A stretch of 17,605 nt of DNA from Clostridiales bacterium (GCA_009778945.1 WRFF01000015.1:1-17605), one strand, 5' to 3'; numbered from the stretch's first letter, positions 6,420 through 14,112 are shown. Notes: a model not told the origin generated them from the letters alone. Translations and numbers: made by a program.

Positions 6420-6540
6420 GCTGCGCCAGATTCGATGTGGTTTGGGTTCTAAGCGAGTGTTCGGTACCGGAGCGTACCTGAAGTACGTGAGGACACCGAA
6501 CACTCGCTTACGGTTCCAAAACACGCGAATCTGGCGCAGC
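6420..6540. repeat. 121-bp long imperfect palindrome
   Basis: Outer arms 6420-6434 and 6526-6540 are perfect 15-bp inverted copies (GCTGCGCCAGATTCG). Middle arms 6450-6465 and 6495-6510 are perfect 16-bp copies (TAAGCGAGTGTTCGGT). A central CGTAC/GTACG stem (6473-6477/6483-6487) closes a 5-nt loop. The segments between also pair partly. It supplies the last 11 codons and stop of the dnaD-like gene and separates it from the M23 operator. It may be a mobile palindrome or a strong RNA hairpin; no U-run follows. Confidence 0.85.
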
Positions 6541-7776
6541 CTGGCAGTCGCAGGAGGCGCCGGTTCCCAGCACAATCCCCGTATCCTCGCATTTGCCGCA
6601 ATCATATTTCACATCCGTGTAATCCGCGGCAAATCCCGCCAGTTCGAGCAGTCTGACGCGCTCCGCCGTTTTTTCGTCAATCTCGCCTTCAAGCCGCGCG
6701 TAGAGGCGTTCCTTGTCGCGCGCGTTCGACGTCACAAGCCGCATTTTTTCCAGGTTCAGCGCGAGCAGCGCATCGTCCACTTCCTCAATCTTCGGCGCCG
6801 CGCCGTAAACCTCTTCCAGATGCGCGTCCGCTTCCCGGCGGTTTTTCTCGCGAATCCTGCGGTAGTATTCGTTTCGTCCCGCCAGGCCGGAAGACGCGCC
6901 GCCTGCGGCCGCCGGATCCCCGCCCGCTTTCTTTTCCTGCTCTTTGCGCAGAATACCTTCCAGATAACGCAGCGCATTGCCCGCGCCGGCGGTTTTGTTC
7001 TTTGCTTTTTCAAGCAGCTCGTCAGGCGTGTAGCCGTAGACATCGAGCCAGAGATCGAATTTCTGTTTTTCCGCTTCCGTGACGGATTTATACCGGAGCC
7101 CAAGCGCCTCCATAAGCTGCTTATAGACGCCGTAACGCGCGTCCGTTTCCGCGAGGGCCTCCGCGACGTCTTCTTCCGTTCGCAGGCCTTTTTCCGCCCA
7201 TTCCCGCACGATCCTGCCGATATAATTTGTCCGCGTGACGCCCTTCGCGCTCTGTCCGTAGCGAAACGCGCCGAGGATCACCGCAGGCGTCGCCCCCCAC
7301 TCCGAGATCCAGCTCCCGATTTTCAGCACATCGTCGCCGGAAAGTTTGGGAGCTCCCGTGAGCGTCGCGATATCGTTGAAGAGTACACGAAGCTCCTCAT
7401 CCTTCAGCACGCCGCCCGCCTCCGCCTGCGAAGCGGCGCTCGGCCCGGATTGGCTGGCGTATCTCATGCCGCGGATATCGAGAAATTCCACATCGAACAG
7501 CGTCTCATCGCCCTCCGTTTTCGGGCGCCTGCGTACAATCCGCCTGCTTTCGAAATAACGCCAGGCGGCCAACACTTTTTCGACAGGCAGGCCGATCCGG
7601 CCCGCAAGTTCCGTATGCGTCAGATAAAGATTTTCACGCGCGCACAGCGAAGCGTAGAGATAGACCTTCACAAAATCCCCGTCCGGAATGTCAGGGAGAA
7701 TATCAAGAATAAACAGATTGGAAACGCGCGTATCTTCGAGGCCGATATCACGCGGGGGTTCCGTAGAATACGCCAT
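6508..7776 (-). CDS. DnaD-domain protein fused to DnaC-type helicase-loader zinc module, no ATPase
   Basis: A 422-residue primosome-type protein. Residues about 1-105 form a winged-helix DnaD/DnaB-type N-terminal domain. About 130-205 and 217-282 are two DnaD (DnaB_2-type) repeats, the second with YGYTPDEL and the NALRYLEGIL tail. After a Gly/Ala linker, 301-411 match in pattern the N-terminus of clostridial DnaC loaders: EYYRRIREKNRREAD, EEVYGAAPKIEEVDD, and a zinc knuckle C393-x2-C396...C409-x-C411 in CGKCEDTG. In that family an AAA+ ATPase normally follows directly. Here the frame enters a palindrome and stops 11 codons later. The ATG (7774-7776) shares one base with the purA stop, with GGAGAGG 7 nt upstream; GTG at 7779 is an alternative. 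The DnaD call is firm; the loader module is from recalled family patterns. Confidence 0.82.
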   Translation of the reverse strand: MAYSTEPPRDIGLEDTRVSNLFILDILPDIPDGDFVKVYLYASLCARENLYLTHTELAGRIGLPVEKVLAAWRYFESRRIVRRRPKTEGDETLFDVEFLDIRGMRYASQSGPSAASQAEAGGVLKDEELRVLFNDIATLTGAPKLSGDDVLKIGSWISEWGATPAVILGAFRYGQSAKGVTRTNYIGRIVREWAEKGLRTEEDVAEALAETDARYGVYKQLMEALGLRYKSVTEAEKQKFDLWLDVYGYTPDELLEKAKNKTAGAGNALRYLEGILRKEQEKKAGGDPAAAGGASSGLAGRNEYYRRIREKNRREADAHLEEVYGAAPKIEEVDDALLALNLEKMRLVTSNARDKERLYARLEGEIDEKTAERVRLLELAGFAADYTDVKYDCGKCEDTGIVLGTGASCDCQAAPDSRVLEP

Positions 7777-9059
7777 CACAGGACCTCTCCACGAAAAATC
7801 GTCTGTTCGCGGGAGGGCCCGACCGAAACGATCTTCACAGGGACGCCCGTGATCTCCTCGACCGCCGCGATATAGGCCTTCGCTTCGGCAGGCAGCTCCT
7901 CATAGCTGCGGCAGCCCGAGATGTCCCGCTTCCAGCCGGGCAGCACGCGATAGATCGGCTCGCTCGCTTCCAGAAGCGAAAGATCCGCGGGGAAATGCTC
8001 GATTATTTCCTTTCCATGCCGATAGGCTGTACAGAGTTTTATTTCGTCGAATTTATCGAGTACGTCAAGCAGCATGAGAGACAGCCCTGTCGTGCCGTTT
8101 ATACGCGCGCTGTAGCGCACAACCACGCCGTCGAACCAGCCGCAGCGCCTGGCGCGGCCCGTCGTCGTACCGTATTCGTGCCCGCGTTCGCGAATCAGGT
8201 CGCCTGTCCGGTCCGTCAGTTCCGTGACAAAAGGGCCCGCGCCCACGCGCGTCGTATAGGCTTTCGTGATTCCGATCACCTCGGAAAACGAACCCGCGCC
8301 TATGCCGGAACCGACCGCAAAACCGCCCGTTACCGGATGCGAACTCGTGACGTAAGGATAGGTCCCGAGATCAAGGTCGAGCAGCGAACCCTGCGCCCCT
8401 TCGAAAAGCACATTCTTTCCGGCCCGGACCGCCTCATAGACAAGCACGCCCGTATCGCGGACCATCGGCGCAAGCCGCCGCGCGTAGCCGGCATATTCCG
8501 CCGCGACGGCGTCCGCATCCAGCGGTTCCCCGCCGTAGATTTTTTCAATCAGCGCGTTCGCCTCCGCCACGCGCGCCTTGAGCTTCGCGGAAAACGCAGT
8601 TTCATCCGCCATATCGCAGACGCGCAGACCGACGCGCGACGCCTTGTCCGCATAACAGGGGCCGATTCCCTTGCCCGTCGTCCCGATGCTCGCCGCGCCC
8701 TTTTGCAGCTCCGAGAGCTTATCGATCGTCTGATGGAACGGCAGCACGAGATGCGCGCGGTCGCTGACATAGACGCGGCTCGTGTCAATCCCGTCCGCCT
8801 CAAGCCCGTCGATCTCGTCAAAAAAAGCTTTCGGGTCAAACGCAACGCCGTTCCCGACGATATTGTCCGTCCGCGGATTCAGCACGCCCGAAGGCACAAG
8901 ATGCAGCGCATATTTCTTCCCGCCGATCACAACGGTGTGTCCCGCGTTGCTCCCTCCCTGGCTGCGCACGACCATATCGGCCCGCTGCGCCAGACAGTCG
9001 ATGATCTTTCCTTTCCCTTCGTCTCCCCATTGGGAGCCGATAATTGCTGCCGTAGGCAT
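7776..9059 (-). CDS. purA: Adenylosuccinate synthetase PurA
   Basis: Makes adenylosuccinate from IMP, aspartate and GTP, the first committed step to AMP; cytosolic. The 427-residue length is typical. It opens with the GTP-binding loop SQWGDEGKGK (8-17), followed by QGGSNAGHTV containing the family GHT and by the IMP-site segment GTTGKGIGPCY; the aspartate-loop region GTTTGRARRCGWFD is present near residue 300. The ATG (9057-9059) is 21 nt after the dnaB stop, with a purine-rich GGAAAGGACGGGG ribosome-site region upstream. It ends overlapping the dnaD-like start by a single base, implying translational coupling. Placement in a replication/ribosomal operon near walRK is the common Bacillota neighbourhood. 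Confidence 0.98.
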   Translation of the reverse strand: MPTAAIIGSQWGDEGKGKIIDCLAQRADMVVRSQGGSNAGHTVVIGGKKYALHLVPSGVLNPRTDNIVGNGVAFDPKAFFDEIDGLEADGIDTSRVYVSDRAHLVLPFHQTIDKLSELQKGAASIGTTGKGIGPCYADKASRVGLRVCDMADETAFSAKLKARVAEANALIEKIYGGEPLDADAVAAEYAGYARRLAPMVRDTGVLVYEAVRAGKNVLFEGAQGSLLDLDLGTYPYVTSSHPVTGGFAVGSGIGAGSFSEVIGITKAYTTRVGAGPFVTELTDRTGDLIRERGHEYGTTTGRARRCGWFDGVVVRYSARINGTTGLSLMLLDVLDKFDEIKLCTAYRHGKEIIEHFPADLSLLEASEPIYRVLPGWKRDISGCRSYEELPAEAKAYIAAVEEITGVPVKIVSVGPSREQTIFRGEVL

Positions 9060-9080
9060 GGTTGCGCCCCGTCCTTTCCT

Positions 9081-10454
9081 TTATATATGTGTCATGAGGT
9101 CGTCCGCCGGATTGTAAGGCCCGAATTTGGTGTAACTGCCTACCCAGCGAAGCGTGAAATCTCCGGTCTCGCCATTGCGGTGCTTCGCGACGGAGATGCG
9201 CCGCGTCGTTTCGGGATCCGGTCCTGATCCGTCCTCTTTTCTTTCTTCCTGATAAATAAATAACACGATATCCGCGTCCTGCTCGATTGCGCCTGATTCG
9301 CGCAGATCGGCGAGCACCGGCCTGTGGCTGCCCCGTTTCTCGACTTCGCGCGAAAGCTGGGAGAGAATGACAGCCGGACATTCCATGTCGCGCGCGAGCT
9401 GTTTGAGCATGCGCGACAGCGTAGAAATTTCCTGCTGCCGGTTCTCGGGACGCGCGGAAGCCCTGCCGTTGCCGCCGAAATCCATCAACTGCAGATAATC
9501 GACGATGATGAGATCAAGCCCTTCCGTCGCCTTAAGCCGGCGGCATTTATTCTTCATCTCGGCAATGGAGATCGAAGAATTGTCATCGATATGGATGCGG
9601 GAGCGCCCGAGGACCTCGTTGGCCTCTTCAATGCGCTTCACTTTGTCCCGTTCGCGCAGAACGCTGCCGTCCCGTATCTGCTTGGAATCCACTTCCGCCT
9701 CGGAGGAGAGCAGGCGCTCTCCGAGCAGATGGCGGTTCATCTCCAGGCTGAAGATCATGACCGAAGCGTTCGTAAGCTTTGCCGCATTCGCCGCGATATT
9801 CAGCGCAAGCGAAGTCTTGCCCATCGACGGACGGGCGGCAAGGATGATAAGGTCGGATTTTTGCAAGCCGAGCGTGATCTCATCGAGCCGGTCAAATCCG
9901 GTCGCCAGGCCGGTCAGCCTGCCCTCGTTCTTGCTCCGCACCTCCATCTCATGCATATTTTCCGTCAGCACGGAAAGCAGCGGATAATAATCATTGCGCT
10001 GCCCGCGCTGCCCTATCGCGAGAATCCCCTGTTCTGCGAATTCCAACACTTCATCGGCGGTTCTGCCTTCGCTGTATCCCTGTGAAATAATCTCGCCTGC
10101 GCTTTCGATCAAGCTGCGCAATTTTGCCTTCTCACGCACGATCTCGCCGTAGTAGACCGCGTTGGACGGCGAAGGGACCGCCGCCGAAAGTTCCGCGAGG
10201 TAGGAGACGCCGCCCGCGCGTTCCAGCGTGCCGTTTCGCTTCAGCGCGTCCGCAACCGTCGTCAGATCCGCGGCGCGCCGCTCTTGGCTGAGCAACAAAA
10301 GCGCGTCAAAGATATCCCCGTGCGCGGGATTGTAGAAATCCTCGCGCCGGAGCATCTCCGTCACTTCGTTCAGCGCCGCCTCATTCTGGATGGCCGCGCC
10401 GAGAACGGACCGCTCCGCCTCCTCGCTGTGCGGGGGGATGCGCTCGTCAGGCAT
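9081..10454 (-). CDS. dnaB: Replicative DNA helicase DnaB (DnaC of Bacillus)
   Basis: Hexameric 5'-3' helicase of the replication fork. The 457 residues (usual about 450) comprise an N-terminal helical domain starting PPHSEEAERSVLGA, a linker helix, and a RecA-like domain with Walker A ARPSMGKTS (207-215), the glutamate in FSLEM (235-239), Walker B LIIVDYLQLM (315-324) and the C-terminal QLSR and ESGAIEQDAD segments. No intein interrupts it. I use the ATG at 10452-10454: it fits the family N-terminus and has GGTGG just upstream, whereas the longer frame to 10511 would add 19 residues of GC-rich repeat-like sequence. It overlaps rplI by 8 nt, suggesting coupled translation. Its usual loader partner is discussed under the fused gene downstream in this operon. 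Confidence 0.97.
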   Translation of the reverse strand: MPDERIPPHSEEAERSVLGAAIQNEAALNEVTEMLRREDFYNPAHGDIFDALLLLSQERRAADLTTVADALKRNGTLERAGGVSYLAELSAAVPSPSNAVYYGEIVREKAKLRSLIESAGEIISQGYSEGRTADEVLEFAEQGILAIGQRGQRNDYYPLLSVLTENMHEMEVRSKNEGRLTGLATGFDRLDEITLGLQKSDLIILAARPSMGKTSLALNIAANAAKLTNASVMIFSLEMNRHLLGERLLSSEAEVDSKQIRDGSVLRERDKVKRIEEANEVLGRSRIHIDDNSSISIAEMKNKCRRLKATEGLDLIIVDYLQLMDFGGNGRASARPENRQQEISTLSRMLKQLARDMECPAVILSQLSREVEKRGSHRPVLADLRESGAIEQDADIVLFIYQEERKEDGSGPDPETTRRISVAKHRNGETGDFTLRWVGSYTKFGPYNPADDLMTHI

Positions 10455-11088
10455 CGCCACCATCCGGTGTACGCAGCGAGGCTCCGACGGGGGCGCTGCC
10501 CCCTTCGCCAAATCCTGCTTCCCCTGAAGCGGTGATTAAATCAGCAGATGAATCATCTGAGGACGGCGCATCCGTATCTGTGACTGCATCCGTGTCGGGG
10601 TCTGCTTTGGTCGAAACCGTCTCATCCGCCGCAGGAAGCCCGCCTTCCGGATTCACGATGATCTTCAGCAGCGGCGCGACTTCGGGATAGATCTTCACTG
10701 CAACGTCGAACGTGCCGATCTCCTTGATCGGCGTGTTGAGATCAATCTTGCGCTTGTCGATCTCAAAGCCGAGTTTTTCCTGAATCTGTTCCGCAATTTC
10801 GGCGGCTGTGACGGAGCCGAAGAGCTTGCCCGCCTCGCCGGCCTTCGCCGTAAATTCGAGCGTCTTCCCTTCAAGCTGCTTTGCGAGCACTTCCGCCACA
10901 TCCTTGTCGGCGGCTTTTTTCGCCGCAATCTTGGCGCGCCGGTGTTCCAGCGTTTTCATATTGACCGCGTTCGCCTCGATCGCGATCCCGGACGGCAGCA
11001 GCTTGTTGCGCGCATACCCGTTCGCAACGGTGGCCACATCCCCGGCTTTGCCTGTCCCGAGAATATCTTCCAAAAGAATTACTTTCAT
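10447..11088 (-). CDS. rplI: Ribosomal protein bL9 with long acidic C-terminal extension
   Basis: Large-subunit protein at the base of the L1 stalk. Residues 1-148 are a complete bL9: N-terminal MKVILLEDILGTGKAGD, GYARNKLLP, the long connecting helix (about 41-74) and the C-terminal domain ending VKIYPEVAPLLKIIV. Residues about 150-213 are extra compared with the usual 147-150. They comprise an Asp/Ser/Thr-rich stretch (about 155-183) and a Gly-rich tail that corresponds to a GC-rich hairpin sequence in the DNA (10489-10503). The start ATG overlaps the gdpP stop (ATGA) and has AAGGAG 7-8 nt upstream. Its end overlaps dnaB. gdpP-rplI-dnaB is the conserved Bacillota order. The bL9 identity is certain; the tail has no known function. 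Confidence 0.97.
   Translation of the reverse strand: MKVILLEDILGTGKAGDVATVANGYARNKLLPSGIAIEANAVNMKTLEHRRAKIAAKKAADKDVAEVLAKQLEGKTLEFTAKAGEAGKLFGSVTAAEIAEQIQEKLGFEIDKRKIDLNTPIKEIGTFDVAVKIYPEVAPLLKIIVNPEGGLPAADETVSTKADPDTDAVTDTDAPSSDDSSADLITASGEAGFGEGGSAPVGASLRTPDGGDA
10489..10503. repeat. GC-rich hairpin GGGGGC/GCCCCC inside the rplI tail
   Basis: Perfect 6-bp arms (10489-10494 and 10498-10503) around a 3-nt loop, in the segment encoding the Gly-rich tail of bL9 and lying just upstream of the dnaB start. It resembles a small REP-type insertion that stayed in frame; a local RNA hairpin affecting dnaB initiation is an alternative. Confidence 0.5.
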
Positions 11089-13052
11089 TTGTTTTCTCCT
11101 TCTGCTTCTTTTATATATTGTTTCAATTTTTTGATCACCTCGTCGATGGTTGCGCCCGGTATCTGCGCGGCCGCCATTGTCAGATGCCCGCCGCCGCCGA
11201 AACGTTCCATGATCAGCTGCACGTTCAAATCGCCGAGCGACCTGGCGCTGATCACAACTTCTTTTTTCGTAGCGCCGATGACAAAGGACGCGCGAATGCC
11301 CTTAATATCAAGTAATTCGTCCGCCGACTGCGCGCAGATAATCTGCGCGTTGTCATGTTCGCCGTCGCTGCGTGAGATCGCGATCCCGTTTGGGGAAAAC
11401 GAAGCGTTTGCGGTGATGGAAGCCTTTTGCCGAAAATCTTCCATATCGCTCTGCAGCCAGCCGCGTACATTTGTCGTATCCGCGCCGTTCATACGCAGCC
11501 ATGCCGCCGCCTCGAAAGTGCGCGCACCCGTCTTGACCGAAAAGTTGTTTGTGTCGATGAAGATACCGCCGAGCAGCATCTCCGCTTCCAACTTATCAAT
11601 CCTGCGCGTCTCGTCGTCAAATTGCAGCAGTTCCGTGACGAGTTCCGAGGAAGACGAGGCGTTCGGCTCCATATAGGTGACGGTCGCGTTCTCAATCACG
11701 CTTTCCCGCCGGCGGTGATGGTCTATGATGATCAGCTTTTCCGTCCGGCTGAGCAATCTCGGTTCGTCCGTCATATTGGCTACATGTGTATCGATCACGA
11801 TCAGAAGCGTTTCCGCGGATATGAGTTTGAGCGCCTCCTCGCCGGTCACGAAACGATAATTCCCGCTTTCCGCCGCGAGTTGATAGACATCCGTGAGCGA
11901 ATGGTTGTAACTGCTGAGCACAACACGTGCTTCCTTGCCGTGCACGGCCGCCATGCGGCTCACCGCGCAGGCCGCGGCGAACGAATCGATATCCGCGCTT
12001 TTATGCCCCATAACGAATACATCCCGGGCGTCGGCAATCAACTGCCGGATAGCGTGGGACATAACGCGGGATTTGCCCTTGTTGCGGTTTTCGATCACCT
12101 GTACGCGTCCGCCGAAATAATCCAGCGACTCCAGGCTCTTGACGACCGCCTGGTCGCCGCCCCGCCCGCGGGCGAGGTCCAGCGCGTAACGCGCGTACGC
12201 CTCGGAAACGGCCGGCGTGGCGCCAAGCCCGACGCCGAGCGAAAACGACGTCGGAAAATCCGCGTCTGTCTCAAGGCTGCGCGCCGCGTCAAGAATCGGG
12301 AATTTCCCCGCAGCCAATTTGGCGTAGTGCTTGCGCGGAAAAACGATAAGCCACGCCCCGCTGCGATAACGCAGCAGAGAACCCTCCACTTCGTCGGCGA
12401 ACCCGCGGATCAGCGTCTCAATCGCCGCCGCGCGCATGGAGCGCGTCTCGTCCGGCGACGCCTGCAGACTGTCCTCGTAATTGTCCACCGTCAGATTGCA
12501 ATAACACAATTTCTCATCTTCATAGAGTTTTTTCATATCGCGCAGTTGCGTTTCGTCCAGAAAATACAGGATCGCGCTTTCGCTCACACCCTTGTTCACA
12601 TAGCTCGCGAGTGTCCGGAAGATACGTCCGTCCGCTTCCACGAAAACGGAAGCGTCGCTGTTTTTCAGCGTGTCCATTTTCTCCGAACCGACAAGTTCCT
12701 CCATAGTCGATATGAGGATCTTCGCCTGCGGGAAAATCTCCCGAAAGCCGTCGTTCGACATCGCGACGACGCCCTCTCCGTTCACGATGCACAGAGGAAA
12801 CGGATTGTGCATCACCGAATAGCGCAGTGTCTCTTCAATCTCTCCGTTCGCCGCCGTCAGCGTATCGATGACGCCGCTCCGCAGAACAAAGCGTACAATG
12901 ATCGCAAAGATAACATAGCACACCGCCGCGCAGGGCAAAAGCGCCTTCCATGAAATATGGCCATAGGCAAACAGCACGGCGAGTACCGCGAAGCAGACGA
13001 TCGCGCCGATGAGATAAGGCTTTGCGATCTTTGTGAGAAGTTTGTCTCCCAC
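11085..13052 (-). CDS. gdpP: Cyclic-di-AMP phosphodiesterase GdpP (YybT)
   Basis: Membrane-bound enzyme that hydrolyses c-di-AMP, and so affects potassium, osmotic and wall homeostasis. The 655 residues match the family: two transmembrane helices (about 12-30 and 36-58), PAS-like domain (about 75-165), degenerate GGDEF domain (about 180-310, with RGGDQ in place of GGDEF), DHH domain (from about 340) and DHHA1 domain (to about 645). Metal-site motifs are intact: GHKSADID (H350, D354, D356), D421-x-H423, DHH 444-446 and D500; GGGGH is at 619-623. The start is GTG (13050-13052), with GGGAG about 9 nt upstream. It follows rpsR by 12 nt. The membrane gene yybS, often between rpsR and gdpP in Bacillus, is absent. 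Confidence 0.96.
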   Translation of the reverse strand: MGDKLLTKIAKPYLIGAIVCFAVLAVLFAYGHISWKALLPCAAVCYVIFAIIVRFVLRSGVIDTLTAANGEIEETLRYSVMHNPFPLCIVNGEGVVAMSNDGFREIFPQAKILISTMEELVGSEKMDTLKNSDASVFVEADGRIFRTLASYVNKGVSESAILYFLDETQLRDMKKLYEDEKLCYCNLTVDNYEDSLQASPDETRSMRAAAIETLIRGFADEVEGSLLRYRSGAWLIVFPRKHYAKLAAGKFPILDAARSLETDADFPTSFSLGVGLGATPAVSEAYARYALDLARGRGGDQAVVKSLESLDYFGGRVQVIENRNKGKSRVMSHAIRQLIADARDVFVMGHKSADIDSFAAACAVSRMAAVHGKEARVVLSSYNHSLTDVYQLAAESGNYRFVTGEEALKLISAETLLIVIDTHVANMTDEPRLLSRTEKLIIIDHHRRRESVIENATVTYMEPNASSSSELVTELLQFDDETRRIDKLEAEMLLGGIFIDTNNFSVKTGARTFEAAAWLRMNGADTTNVRGWLQSDMEDFRQKASITANASFSPNGIAISRSDGEHDNAQIICAQSADELLDIKGIRASFVIGATKKEVVISARSLGDLNVQLIMERFGGGGHLTMAAAQIPGATIDEVIKKLKQYIKEAEGENK

Positions 13053-13064
13053 GAGGCCGCTCCC

Positions 13065-13304
13065 TCAGTCCCGCACGTACGGCAGCAGCGCCACGATGCG
13101 CGCCCGCTTGATCGCCGTCGCCAGTTCGCGCTGATGCATTGCGCAGACGCCTGTCATGCGTTTCGGCATGATCTTGCCGCGTTCGGAGATGTATTTCCCC
13201 AGCAGCTCGGTGTCCTTGTAATCGATCTCGATTTTTTGATCCGCACAGAACGGGCAGGCTTTTTTGCGCCGAATCCCCGAAACCGGGCGTTGTTTCTTTT
13301 CCAT
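13065..13304 (-). CDS. rpsR: Ribosomal protein bS18
   Basis: Small-subunit protein that binds with bS6 on the 30S platform. The 79 residues are typical, with [11 protein letters not shown] near the end. Cys pairs C17/C20 (CPFC) and C54...H57 (CAMH) make a complete CxxC...CxxH set, so this is a zinc-ribbon (C+) form rather than the cysteine-free paralogue some bacteria keep for zinc limitation. The ATG (13302-13304) has AGGAG and AGGAAA purine tracts upstream. It is separated from ssb by 121 nt holding a dispersed repeat, an unusual break in the rpsF-ssb-rpsR unit. Confidence 0.98.
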   Translation of the reverse strand: MEKKQRPVSGIRRKKACPFCADQKIEIDYKDTELLGKYISERGKIMPKRMTGVCAMHQRELATAIKRARIVALLPYVRD

Positions 13305-13342
13305 AATGTTTCCTGTCTCCTTTTATTATTCTTCACTTTTCC

Positions 13343-13427
13343 GGTAGATTCCACGAAATCAAAGATTTCGGGAATCTTCGAGTCACACCTTCCATCGATT
13401 TGCTTGCAGCAAATCGGGATAGGTGTC
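13343..13427. repeat. Dispersed two-hairpin repeat, copy B
   Basis: Plus strand: first hairpin GATTCC...GGAATC with inner GAAATC/GATTTC, then CACCTTCCATCGATTTG paired to CAAATCGGGATAGGTG. Both stems are nearly perfect. It lies between ssb and rpsR; its AGGTG end abuts the ssb stop codon (13426-13428). It is in the same orientation as copy A and opposite to copy C. Confidence 0.85.
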
Positions 13428-13902
13428 AAAACGGCATATCGTCGTCTTCTTCATCCATTTCCGCAAAGCCCGAGGGGAGCGCGCCGGCGCCGGCCGATGT
13501 CCCATCCAAAGCGGACGGAGGCGCCGCCTCGAAATCGCCCGAAAGCCGTGTCTCAAACGGGGCGGTATAGCCGCCGCCTTCACCCTGCCCTTTGCTGTCG
13601 AGAAATTCCACGCGGTTTGCGATAACGTCGGTCGTATAGACCTTTTTGCCGTCCTTGTCCGTATAGCTTCCGGTCTGGATGCGGCCTTCCACGCCGGCCT
13701 TGCGTCCTTTCGCCAGATACTGCAGCACAAGCTCCGCCTGCTTGTCGAACGCCGTGCAACGGATGAAATCCGCACTGTCGCCGCCGTCCTTCTTTCCGAA
13801 GCGATTGACCGCGATCGTAAAGCGCACGACGGTCATGCCCGTGCCGGTCACACTCTTTTCGGGGTCTCTCGCGAGGTTGCCCGTCAAAACCACAACATTC
13901 AT
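13426..13902 (-). CDS. ssb: Single-stranded DNA-binding protein SSB
   Basis: Binds ssDNA at forks and recruits partner enzymes. The 158 residues have the OB-fold opening MNVVVLTGNLARDPE, the strand VVRFTIAVNR, DFIRCTAFDKQAE, and GRIQTGSYTDKDGKKVYTTDV; the OB fold ends near residue 105. A Gly-rich linker leads to the acidic tip MDEEDDDMPF, the protein-interaction tail of bacterial SSBs, so the gene is full length. The ATG (13900-13902) has AAGGAGGAAGT immediately upstream. The usual operon position between rpsF and rpsR is kept, but both flanking gaps hold repeats (188 and 121 nt). Confidence 0.98.
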   Translation of the reverse strand: MNVVVLTGNLARDPEKSVTGTGMTVVRFTIAVNRFGKKDGGDSADFIRCTAFDKQAELVLQYLAKGRKAGVEGRIQTGSYTDKDGKKVYTTDVIANRVEFLDSKGQGEGGGYTAPFETRLSGDFEAAPPSALDGTSAGAGALPSGFAEMDEEDDDMPF

Positions 13903-13922
13903 ACTTCCTCCTTGAACTTGTC

Positions 13923-13987
13923 TATTTTCCGATCTGCGTTGTTGCTCGTCTCACTCACTCGCCGTGCGTCTAGCATATCGAAAAATA
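13923..13987. repeat. 65-bp element with 11-bp inverted ends
   Basis: Ends TATTTTCCGAT (13923-13933) and ATCGAAAAATA (13977-13987) are inverted copies with one mismatch, enclosing a 43-nt sequence without a gene. It lies in the rpsF-ssb gap beside copy C of the dispersed repeat, 20 nt upstream of the ssb start. It could be a small non-autonomous element or an mRNA hairpin. Confidence 0.45.
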
Positions 13988-14030
13988 TCCTGCGTTCTAT
14001 TCTCAAAATTACTTTTCGTCTTTCTTTGCG

Positions 14031-14112
14031 CACCTATCCCGATTTGTGAAGCAAATCGATGGAAGGTGCCACGCGAGGATTCCTAAAATCTATGATTTTT
14101 TGGAATCTACCG
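14031..14112. repeat. Dispersed two-hairpin repeat, copy C (inverted; overlaps the rpsF 3' end)
   Basis: Plus strand CACCTATCCCGATTTG pairs with CAAATCGATGGAAGGTG. The second hairpin has GGATTCC (14078-14084) and GGAATC (14102-14107) arms around AAAATC/GATTTT. It is about as well conserved as copy B but reversed. Its GGTAGATTCC end lies inside rpsF, supplying the codons VDSKKS and the stop. Confidence 0.85.

Noticed and set aside
10455..10511. Longer dnaB start (19 extra residues)
   Set aside because: Encoded by GC-rich repeat-like DNA overlapping the rplI tail; the family N-terminus begins at 10454.
11427..12953. Long plus-strand frame of 508 codons opposite gdpP (and similar long frames opposite dnaD, purA, rsmA)
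   Set aside because: Antisense shadow frames of GC-rich genes: Arg/His/Ala-rich translations with no domains, while the minus-strand proteins are complete known families.
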